Of a stretch of 44,432 nt of DNA, positions 1-6,952 are shown piece by piece (positions within the stretch are counted from its first letter, which is position 1; the number at the start of each line of letters is the position of its first letter). Made by a program: the position numbers and the translations under genes. The notes beneath the pieces were generated by a model. The model saw only the letters and a list, made by a program, of their open reading frames with translations, was not told where the DNA came from and searched no databases. Source of the stretch: Rhodothermales bacterium (lineage in GTDB: Bacteria; Bacteroidota; Rhodothermia; Rhodothermales; JABDKH01). The stretch is from contig JANQRN010000231.1 of assembly GCA_028284545.1 (NCBI GenBank), forward strand, positions 1-44,432, in the 5' to 3' direction.

Positions 1-211
1 ATATCCCCGGGGAAACCGCGGTGATGCGCTCACCGGCCGCGACCGCCGCATCAATGAGCGACACCTCCGTTGGCGTGAAGTGTGGGAAGCGCCTTTCGCT
101 GCCTTCGCGCAACTCGAACAATCCGATACCCCAGTCTCGCGCATACGACAACGACGCCGCGAGGTCGCGCGTTATCTCGTCTGTCACAACACCTATCTCT
201 AGCATGCTCAT
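1..211 (-). CDS. Sugar phosphate isomerase/epimerase family protein (N-terminal part, cut by window edge)
   Basis: Only the first 70 codons are inside the window. The reading begins MSMLEIGVVTDEI and continues with a strand-helix pattern (GIGLFELRE, then ITAVSPGI) typical of the xylose-isomerase-like TIM barrel of sugar phosphate isomerases/epimerases, where the first strand carries the start of the active site and the second carries a Glu. The ATG at 211 overlaps the TGA of the upstream aminotransferase-fold gene by four bases (ATGA), so translation is probably coupled; a second in-frame ATG lies at 205. In this family substrates are sugars, inosose or hydroxypyruvate-like compounds; the specific substrate cannot be read from this fragment. 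Context with a glycosidase and a surface uptake module favours a carbohydrate role. A family 2 AP endonuclease shares the fold and is the alternative. Confidence 0.75.
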   Translation of the reverse strand, partial: MSMLEIGVVTDEITRDLAASLSYARDWGIGLFELREGSERRFPHFTPTEVSLIDAAVAAGERITAVSPGI

Positions 212-1503
212 ACCAGTAGCTCCCTGGTTCCCTCGACTACGCGATCGCAGTCTGCTTTGGAATTGAAGATGTGTGTCGAGACTCTCAGCGCATCGAGACC
301 TTGCTCCGATACAACCCTGCAGCGCAACCTGTGGTTGTTGAACAGGTGGCGGTACAGGTCGTCGTACTTCGTGCCGCGAATTTTGTACGTCGTCATCCCG
401 CCTCGGAGCATCGGGTCCGCCGGCGTAAGGACCTCTACACCGTCCAGCGCCGCAAGCTGCTCCTGCAGGTAGACGCCGAGTCCGCGCGTGTACTCCGCGA
501 CCCGGTCCATCCCGATCGAGGTCATGAATTCCATGGCCGTCTGCATGCCGATAACTGAGGTCACGTCCCGTGTGCCGGGCTCGTATCGCTGCGCGGTATC
601 GTTATAGTCAAACGTACTGGGGAGTTCGTAGTCACCGTTGGAGTACGCGCCAACTTCGGTGGGCACAACATCATCGAGCCGTTCGCGCCGGACATAGAGA
701 AGACCTGTGCCGTGTGGGGCGCCGAGCCACTTGTGTCCACACGCCGCATACGAGTCACACCCGATGTCGCGCAGGTTGAACGGGATTGCACCACACGATT
801 GCGCGCCGTCCACGTGAAAGTACAGACCGCGATCACGACACAGCTTCGCAATGTCGGCGACGGGCATAACGATGCCCGTTGGTGCCGTGATGTGGCTGAC
901 CTGGACAACGCGCGTCCGCGGCGTTATGAGGGACGCTATCCGCTCCAGGTTACCGTCGGCTGACGAAGGATCTGGATCGAAGATCTTGACTCGAATCCCG
1001 TCCTCCTTCTGACGCGTCATCCACGGGATGGCACCTCCTGGGTGGGCGTGCGACTCAAAGATCACTTCGTCTCCAGCCGAGAGCTTGATCCCTGACGCAA
1101 TCGTCGCGTTGCCCTCTGTCGCGTTCCGCATAAACGCGACCTCGTCAGCTCCCACGCCAAGGAAGGCCGCGGCCGATTCGCGTATTCGTCTGAAGCGGGA
1201 GTGACCGTGCTCGGAGATCCGCTGCAACTCCATCTGTGCGGCCCGCATCGCGTCCAGCGCCGCGTAGGTTGCCGGACCCAGCCCGCCAGTGTTCAGGTAG
1301 GTGCGCTCTCTGGTCAACGGATACTGTCGTCGCACCATCTTCCAGAACTCGTCATCGGCTTCGGGCCAGTCACCTGGTGTGGGGACCGTCGCTGCTCCGG
1401 ACGCAGGCGCTACCGCACAGCCGTTCAACCCAATGGCGCCAAACGCCGCGAGCTGCACGAACCGCCTGCGCGAAGGTATGATGTTGTGCTCGTCGTTCGA
1501 CAT
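208..1503 (-). CDS. Class V aminotransferase-fold PLP enzyme with Tat-type signal
   Basis: This is a pyridoxal-phosphate enzyme of the class V aminotransferase / isopenicillin-N epimerase / cysteine desulfurase superfamily, 431 residues. The PLP lysine sits in CGHKWLGAPHGTG (about K258) and the cofactor-binding Asp in FHVDGAQS (about D232); the glycine-rich N-terminal TYLNTGGLGP segment is also typical. The N terminus has a twin-arginine motif SRRRFVQ (residues 11-17) followed by a hydrophobic run ending in LNGC, so it is probably exported folded with its cofactor and may be a lipoprotein at C29. The ATG at 1503 overlaps the preceding TGA by one base; a GTG at 1506 is a possible alternative. 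It is the second gene of a tightly coupled trio with a glycoside hydrolase and a sugar isomerase. Reaction and amino donor are unknown; epimerase or desulfurase chemistry cannot be excluded. Confidence 0.85.
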   Translation of the reverse strand: MSNDEHNIIPSRRRFVQLAAFGAIGLNGCAVAPASGAATVPTPGDWPEADDEFWKMVRRQYPLTRERTYLNTGGLGPATYAALDAMRAAQMELQRISEHGHSRFRRIRESAAAFLGVGADEVAFMRNATEGNATIASGIKLSAGDEVIFESHAHPGGAIPWMTRQKEDGIRVKIFDPDPSSADGNLERIASLITPRTRVVQVSHITAPTGIVMPVADIAKLCRDRGLYFHVDGAQSCGAIPFNLRDIGCDSYAACGHKWLGAPHGTGLLYVRRERLDDVVPTEVGAYSNGDYELPSTFDYNDTAQRYEPGTRDVTSVIGMQTAMEFMTSIGMDRVAEYTRGLGVYLQEQLAALDGVEVLTPADPMLRGGMTTYKIRGTKYDDLYRHLFNNHRLRCRVVSEQGLDALRVSTHIFNSKADCDRVVEGTRELLV

Positions 1504-3092
1504 CACTGCTTGATATCAATTTCCAGGGACGCTGCACCCTCAACCGGAAACGTCAAATCGACGTAGGCACTATTGCCTACTTGCTCCGACTTGCCATCGA
1601 CCGTCTCACCGTTCAAACGCACCTCGCCTGCGTTCGCGCCCGGCGGCAGCATGACGTGGGCATGAACCCGACTCTCCTCAGCACGGAGTGCAAAGGTCAG
1701 ACACTCGCTCGCAGCGGAATAGTCGTATGCGAAGCTCTTGCCGCTGTCGGCGTAGGCAACTTCAACCGACGCTGATTCCTCACTTGCAGCAGGCCACCTC
1801 GGACTGAACCGCACCTCCGCAAACGAATGGAGCTCATCGGTGACGCCACACAGACCCTCGACGAAACCGAACAGCATAGCCGACGAACCCCAGCCGTCTG
1901 TTGCCGTCGCCTCCGGACTGGTGCTGGTCTCCACCGAAGATGGTTCGCCGTTGGGGAAATACCACAAGTACGTTTCACCAGCTTTCGCGATCATCTCGCG
2001 ATACTGATCGAGGATCTCAATGCCATAGTCCTCAAAACCGTACTCGAGTGCGGCGCGCGCGAGCTCACCACCGACGAGCGGAAATACGCCGCCGTTGATG
2101 TAGGCACCGGCAACCAGTTTTTCTTCTCCCCAGAACCCGTCCGGGAATGGCGGGTCGATGCTGTACCATTCGGCGAACGAGGAGTTATCGCTCCTTCCAA
2201 CCTCTCGGCGACGCCGATACTCCTTGAGGATTGCCGTGGCAATCTCGGGCGTCGCCATCCCCCGGTTGATGTCCATCGGGTTGCTGAGGCTAAGCTGCGC
2301 GTCTTCATCCACTCCGCGAAGCTCAAACGGCGTAATCTTGTGGAAATGCCGATAGAAGCTGCCGTTAAATAGAAGTCTGTTGGCACGCTCGCGCACATCG
2401 GCCGCGAGATTGGTCCACCGGTCGGCATCCTCGTGCCGGCCCAGGTAGGCGTAGATCTTGGCCAACCGGGACGCCGCTCCTATGAGACCGCTGTTGTCAC
2501 CGTGCATTATGCCCCAGAGCGTATGCTCGGTGATCTGGAAATTGAGCCATGGGTGTCGGCCAGCGGTGTAGTCGAAGTCCCAGGTATCCATCGTAAACGC
2601 GCGCTTGACGAGACCAAGTTCGTCATCGAACCGCCACGGGTGCGTTGTGGTGTACTGCAATGCGCGCTCGAGCGCAGGGACGTGCGCCTCGATCCAGTTG
2701 TCGTCACCAGACGATTGCCATGCCTCAAACGCGGCGTTGACAAACCTGTACTCAACGTCCGCCTCGACGGGAATTCGAACCCAACGCTCCCAGTTCTCTT
2801 TCTCTCCGGTCCATGGGAGCGGACTGCTAGTCACGTAGTCGAAGACCCGTCCGTTCGCAGACTGATGTGCCGCGAAGGCATCAACCGGGGACTTCAGGCT
2901 TGACTCAAAATACTTGCCGGCACGGGCGATGTCGGAGTGATCGCGAATCCAAAGCGCCGGGTTGTCCGGGCTTCGGTAACCACGTACCGGCATCCCGTCT
3001 ATGACGAGCTCGGTAATATCCTGAGCCAGGAAGTCTTCGATCTGCTTGCAGAACGGAGCCCACCGCCCGGACGATGTGGAGATCTTGAGCAC
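1503..3092 (-). CDS. (alpha/alpha)6-barrel glycoside hydrolase-like protein
   Basis: The protein has 529 residues and resembles six-hairpin glycosidases such as the GH37/GH63/GH15/amylo-1,6-glucosidase group. Visible signs are repeated helix pairs rich in aromatic residues (WIRDHSDIARAG, TMDTWDFDYT, WYSIDPPFPDGFWGEEK), the Gly-rich GAYINGGVFPLVGGELA segment and the late ATDGWGSSAMLFGFVEGL motif. The last ~90 residues form a small beta-sandwich seen at the end of many such enzymes. No signal peptide is obvious, so it may be cytoplasmic or use the context of an exported partner. The start is GTG at 3092, because an in-frame TGA lies two codons upstream; no good ribosome binding site is seen. 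It starts 55 bp past a strong terminator, so transcription may depend on readthrough or a local promoter. The exact GH family and substrate are not resolved. Confidence 0.75.
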   Translation of the reverse strand: MLKISTSSGRWAPFCKQIEDFLAQDITELVIDGMPVRGYRSPDNPALWIRDHSDIARAGKYFESSLKSPVDAFAAHQSANGRVFDYVTSSPLPWTGEKENWERWVRIPVEADVEYRFVNAAFEAWQSSGDDNWIEAHVPALERALQYTTTHPWRFDDELGLVKRAFTMDTWDFDYTAGRHPWLNFQITEHTLWGIMHGDNSGLIGAASRLAKIYAYLGRHEDADRWTNLAADVRERANRLLFNGSFYRHFHKITPFELRGVDEDAQLSLSNPMDINRGMATPEIATAILKEYRRRREVGRSDNSSFAEWYSIDPPFPDGFWGEEKLVAGAYINGGVFPLVGGELARAALEYGFEDYGIEILDQYREMIAKAGETYLWYFPNGEPSSVETSTSPEATATDGWGSSAMLFGFVEGLCGVTDELHSFAEVRFSPRWPAASEESASVEVAYADSGKSFAYDYSAASECLTFALRAEESRVHAHVMLPPGANAGEVRLNGETVDGKSEQVGNSAYVDLTFPVEGAASLEIDIKQ

Positions 3093-3147
3093 GAGTCACA
3101 TCGCGGTGCTGAGTGAGGTACACAGTGAGGTGCGGCGTGGAGTAAGA

Positions 3148-3185
3148 AAAAGGCGAGACGGAGCAGAGTGCCCGACTCGCCTTTT
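3148..3185 (-). terminator. Rho-independent-type hairpin after the PorV-family gene
   Basis: A 10-bp perfect stem (AAAAGGCGAG at 3148-3157 with CTCGCCTTTT at 3176-3185) is extended by a further 3-bp CGG/CCG pairing across an A/A mismatch, with a loop of about 10 nt. Read on the minus strand it lies 23 bp after the PorV-family stop and ends in a run of five T followed by C, the standard layout. It is almost symmetrical, so it could also stop plus-strand transcripts. It separates the surface-protein genes from the downstream enzyme genes. Confidence 0.85.
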
Positions 3186-3207
3186 CCTTTACGCACCAGG
3201 AGGTATT

Positions 3208-4266
3208 CTAGAAGCCGAATCGGAGCGTGAAGCGGTGCACGGGATCGAGCAAGTCCATCTGCGTGAACGCGTAGTCGATGGCCACGTTGTAACCAGAGAC
3301 AGCGTACTGGATACCGCCACCGAGGGAGGCACCCTCGACTGTTGTATCAATGGCGTCGCGTCGGCTGTTTCCACCGTCACTCGTGCCGCTGTAGTTGAAC
3401 TTGTAACCGCCCCGCAGGAACAGCAGGTCGTAAAACGATAGCTCAGCGCCACCGTATACGAGCTGCTGCGATTCCTGAGGCTTCGTGGCATCGATAGCAA
3501 TCATCAACCGCGCCTCTTCCCGGTTCACCGGATAGAACGACGTGCCAATCGTGAAGACCAGCGGCATCGGGTTATCCTGGTTGAAGTAGGTAAGCGACGA
3601 GCCGAGGTTGCTCACGCGCGACGAGATCTGCCAGTTGGCAACACCCAGCTTGTAGATCGAGCCGAAGTCGAAGCCCACCGCCGAAGCGCTGTGGCCGTCG
3701 ATCGACTCGTTTACGACGCGCACGGTTGCACCGAGGATGAAGTTGTCCACGATGTATCGACCCAACGAGAGGCTTACCGCGATGTCCTGGAAGTCAAACG
3801 TGCTTGACGTTCCGTCGTCGGTCACAAGACCCTGCAGAATCGGGTCTGTGTAACCATTCTCGCGATTCGCCGGGATGTCGCTGACGCCGAACGCCTGGAT
3901 GCCCAGGGTCAGGGTACCAACGTTGTCCATGTTGTAGGCGATGGCTGCAGCAGTGTGCTGGATGTCCCCGATCCAGTCGTTGTACGACAGCGATACATCA
4001 AGCGTCTGATCACTGGCGAGTGCGGTACCCGCCGGATTCCAGAACGCCTGGTTCGCGTCGCCGACAATTGACGAGGCAGCAGACCCAAGCGCGGTGGCGC
4101 GCGCGCCGACCGATACTTTCAGGAAGGCGGCACCGTTTCGACCGGCCTTGCGCTGCGCATCTGCGTCCATCGGGACGGCGACAACGATCGCAAGGACCAG
4201 TAGAGCCCTCAGCGCTGCGGCACCCGCTCGACCTGTTTTTCTGACTTTTCGAATTTCGGTAGTCAT
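3208..4266 (-). CDS. PorV/PorQ-family outer-membrane beta-barrel protein
   Basis: The protein has 352 residues with a basic N terminus, a hydrophobic segment and a likely cleavage near DADAQ (about residue 37). The first mature segment, GAAFLKVSVGARATALGSA followed by NQAFWNPAGTA, is the hallmark of PorV/PorQ-like members of the FadL-type barrel family. The rest alternates short strands and ends in FTLRFGF with a terminal Phe, as expected for an outer-membrane barrel. In T9SS bacteria PorV shuttles cargo to the attachment complex, but Rhodothermota carry many paralogues, so this one may be a dedicated partner of the neighbouring sorting-domain protein. The ATG at 4266 has a GGAGA ten or so bases upstream. 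It is the last gene before the 3148-3185 terminator and 40 bp after the T9SS-cargo gene. Confidence 0.85.
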   Translation of the reverse strand: MTTEIRKVRKTGRAGAAALRALLVLAIVVAVPMDADAQRKAGRNGAAFLKVSVGARATALGSAASSIVGDANQAFWNPAGTALASDQTLDVSLSYNDWIGDIQHTAAAIAYNMDNVGTLTLGIQAFGVSDIPANRENGYTDPILQGLVTDDGTSSTFDFQDIAVSLSLGRYIVDNFILGATVRVVNESIDGHSASAVGFDFGSIYKLGVANWQISSRVSNLGSSLTYFNQDNPMPLVFTIGTSFYPVNREEARLMIAIDATKPQESQQLVYGGAELSFYDLLFLRGGYKFNYSGTSDGGNSRRDAIDTTVEGASLGGGIQYAVSGYNVAIDYAFTQMDLLDPVHRFTLRFGF

Positions 4267-4306
4267 GTTGATCTCCGAGATTAAGTCCTACGTGGTGACG
4301 CAGTGG

Positions 4307-6904
4307 TTAGCGGAGTATGGCGAAGTGACCAATGGTCTCGTTGTCGCCGTATTCCAGGTGATAGATGTACAGTCCCGAGGCCACCTCAATTCCGTCCTTC
4401 GACTGCATATTCCAGGTGAACTGTCCGTTGACAGCGCTCGTCGCCTCCGTCTGGAAGACGATCTGGCCAGACACATCCATGATGGTCAGGATGTAGTCTC
4501 CTGGCAGGTTCAGGAAGTTGATGTTGTGACTTGTCGAGAGGTTGCGCTGGTCATTCAGGCCAGTGATGATGTACGGATTCGGAGAAACCGTAATCAGATC
4601 TGCAACCTGATCGTTCGGAGCAACCGGCGGCGTTACGGTGAACGGCGCGCCAATGTTCTTGTACTCCTGCGAACCGGCAGCCGGGTACTCGGAGTTACGG
4701 ATCGCGTATCCGTAGGTACCGCCCCACGGTGAACCAAGACCCAACTCGCCGTCAGCGGCATTCGGATCGTTTCGACCGTTGCGCGTGAAGTTCGACGACT
4801 CAAGGTGACTGATCGCGCCACTGGGACCCGTGAACGAACCGTTCGAGTAGGCGGCCACATAGTACCAGTAGGTGAAGCCTGTAATCGAGTTCTCGTCCGT
4901 GTAGGCGTAGTCGTAACCACCCGAAGCGTTGGCGAATGTCGCCAACTCGCTTGCCGAGATGTTCTCGATGAGCGTGTACGGACCCCACTCAGATGGCTGG
5001 TAGGTACCCTGAATGTCACCCACAAACTCGGCCTCAGCATCGAAGTACTGGTTGACCGGCTCGAGGAACGGTGTCAGGTCTCCGCCTGGCTCGTTGAGTT
5101 GCTGGTAGTTATCGATCCCACGGAAGCCTTTGTCGAGCCAGTTGGTACGCTCGAACTGCGCTGCCCGGTAGATCTTGTAGCCATCAACGTTGCCCGGTGA
5201 AGCAGAACCGACATCCGTCCACTGAACGAAGGCCCTGCCCTCAACCGTACTCGTGACCTTCATGTCGGGGGCAGCCGGAGCGGCCAGTGCACCCGAGATG
5301 TCCCAGTCGCGGGCCCAGGCCCACTCTGCGGCACGCGAGGCTTCAGCTAGTCCTTCAAAGCGGTAGCCACCGAACTCTGCAAAGACGAGCGTCATCGACT
5401 CGCCTACGGCCAGGCTGTACGGACCGTTTCCAATCGACGGGTCCTGACCGAAGGTGTGGATCTTCGTATGCCCAATCGTCGAGTAGAAATCGCCCGGCGT
5501 TGCGAGCAACGCGTCTTCCCAGACCGGCGAATCGTTTCCGCGTCCACCTGCCGGGTTGCCCAGGTCGATGCTTGCGTACTTGATGTCGCCGTTTGGTCGC
5601 GCTGACGCGTCGCCGACCACGAATGTCGTTACGTCGTCGGCCGTGCCAGACGCAAAGAAGTTCGAGTTCGGTGACAGGTCGGAGCTTTCGGCATCGATCG
5701 ATGTTTTGCCGTAGTCCTCGTAGAACGCAGCGGTGGCCGAGCGGAAGGCCTGGTCTGAGTTGTTGAATCCGAACAGCGGGTTCTCCCACTGCACCGAACT
5801 GTACCACCCTTTCTGTGCGCCCGTACCTACTGGATGCGTGCCGAAGAGGTTGAGCTTGTCGGCCGCGCCCGAAAGTGCGGCGATGTTGCCGTCAACGATT
5901 GCACCCTGCTTGGCCCCCATATACCGGTGGCCCATCCAGATGTCCGTGTAACCCTCAAGGAAACGACCCTCGTTCACACCGATGCGCCGCTCACCCGCTG
6001 CGGGCGTGGCACCATTCGCGTAACGACCTTCCGGTACGTTCGCATACCAGTAGAAGATGTCGTACGGCGCATTCGTGGTCGGATCGGTAGCGCCTGCGTA
6101 GCCGATCGTTCGACCCGCGCCAAAGCGGTTTGAACGGCCGGCTGTCTGCGTAATCCGAACCGCGATCGTTGGCTCAACCCACATCGCCGCGGCGATGGCG
6201 TCGAGTTCATGACCACTGATCTCCACGGTGCCGTCAGCATCGATGTCGACTTCACCCGTGTTCGTCATCGTGATCTCAATCGCGATGAAGTCGTTCAGGT
6301 TTTGGTCGTTGAGCGTGTACTGATGCGCTCGAACCTTGAAGTCAACGCCGATGTTTGTCGGCCACCCGGCCTCGTAGATGAGGTGGGTTCGGGTTGCGTC
6401 GGTGAAGCGTGCTGGTCGCGTGTAGTTACGCGCCGGGTCACCGGCTCCGGCCACGGTCGGCTTGTAATACGCGAACGCGAACCGCTCGTCTTCGCCGCTC
6501 GCGCGGATTGCGTTGGGCCCCCAGGAGTCAGCCTCGAACGCCGGGAATACCATGCGCTTTCCATCGCGCCACGTCTGAACGAGGTCGTAACCGCCGGGCC
6601 AGTGTGAGCCCGGGTTCAGCCAGTTGCCGCCGTTTGGCCCGAACGTCAGAAAGTGCTGTGCACCTACGTCTCTGTTCGGGTCTTCGACGCCGTTCGCCTC
6701 TACGGTGTTTAAGGGTTTGATGGTCGACCAGAGCTCGCCGGCGACCATGTAGCCGTCTGTTGGCGTCGTCGCCTCTTCGCTATAGTTCAGCAGCGACGAC
6801 GGCACGTTCGACTTTTGAGCGACGGCTGTCTGCGATGTGACTCCGAAAAGGAGCGCCACAGCGACAGCGGCCGTCAGCTTTTGGTACATGCCTGCATTAA
6901 CCAT
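4307..6904 (-). CDS. Large exported protein with fibronectin-like domain and T9SS type A sorting domain
   Basis: The protein has about 865 residues. A signal peptide (MVNAGMYQKLTAAVAVALL through AVAQ) is followed by a long uncharacterised N-terminal region, then a fibronectin type III-like module near residues 550-620 (AFVQWTDVGSASPGNVDGYKIYRA). The last ~90 residues match a T9SS type A sorting domain: VSPNPYI, TIMDVSGQIVF, FTWNMQSKDGIEVASGLYIYHL, ending FAILR. Such cargo is moved across the outer membrane by T9SS and left on the surface or released. A GTG at 6940 opens the frame, but ATG 6904 or ATG 6889 gives a better signal peptide; I chose 6904. It lies just after the TonB receptor gene and before the PorV-family gene, which suggests one surface unit. 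No catalytic motif was recognised, so binding or scaffolding is as likely as enzyme activity. Confidence 0.85.
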   Translation of the reverse strand: MVNAGMYQKLTAAVAVALLFGVTSQTAVAQKSNVPSSLLNYSEEATTPTDGYMVAGELWSTIKPLNTVEANGVEDPNRDVGAQHFLTFGPNGGNWLNPGSHWPGGYDLVQTWRDGKRMVFPAFEADSWGPNAIRASGEDERFAFAYYKPTVAGAGDPARNYTRPARFTDATRTHLIYEAGWPTNIGVDFKVRAHQYTLNDQNLNDFIAIEITMTNTGEVDIDADGTVEISGHELDAIAAAMWVEPTIAVRITQTAGRSNRFGAGRTIGYAGATDPTTNAPYDIFYWYANVPEGRYANGATPAAGERRIGVNEGRFLEGYTDIWMGHRYMGAKQGAIVDGNIAALSGAADKLNLFGTHPVGTGAQKGWYSSVQWENPLFGFNNSDQAFRSATAAFYEDYGKTSIDAESSDLSPNSNFFASGTADDVTTFVVGDASARPNGDIKYASIDLGNPAGGRGNDSPVWEDALLATPGDFYSTIGHTKIHTFGQDPSIGNGPYSLAVGESMTLVFAEFGGYRFEGLAEASRAAEWAWARDWDISGALAAPAAPDMKVTSTVEGRAFVQWTDVGSASPGNVDGYKIYRAAQFERTNWLDKGFRGIDNYQQLNEPGGDLTPFLEPVNQYFDAEAEFVGDIQGTYQPSEWGPYTLIENISASELATFANASGGYDYAYTDENSITGFTYWYYVAAYSNGSFTGPSGAISHLESSNFTRNGRNDPNAADGELGLGSPWGGTYGYAIRNSEYPAAGSQEYKNIGAPFTVTPPVAPNDQVADLITVSPNPYIITGLNDQRNLSTSHNINFLNLPGDYILTIMDVSGQIVFQTEATSAVNGQFTWNMQSKDGIEVASGLYIYHLEYGDNETIGHFAILR

Positions 6905-6952
6905 TTTTCGATCCGGTATAAGTTTCAAGCAACGGTTCACGTCGTGCCATGC

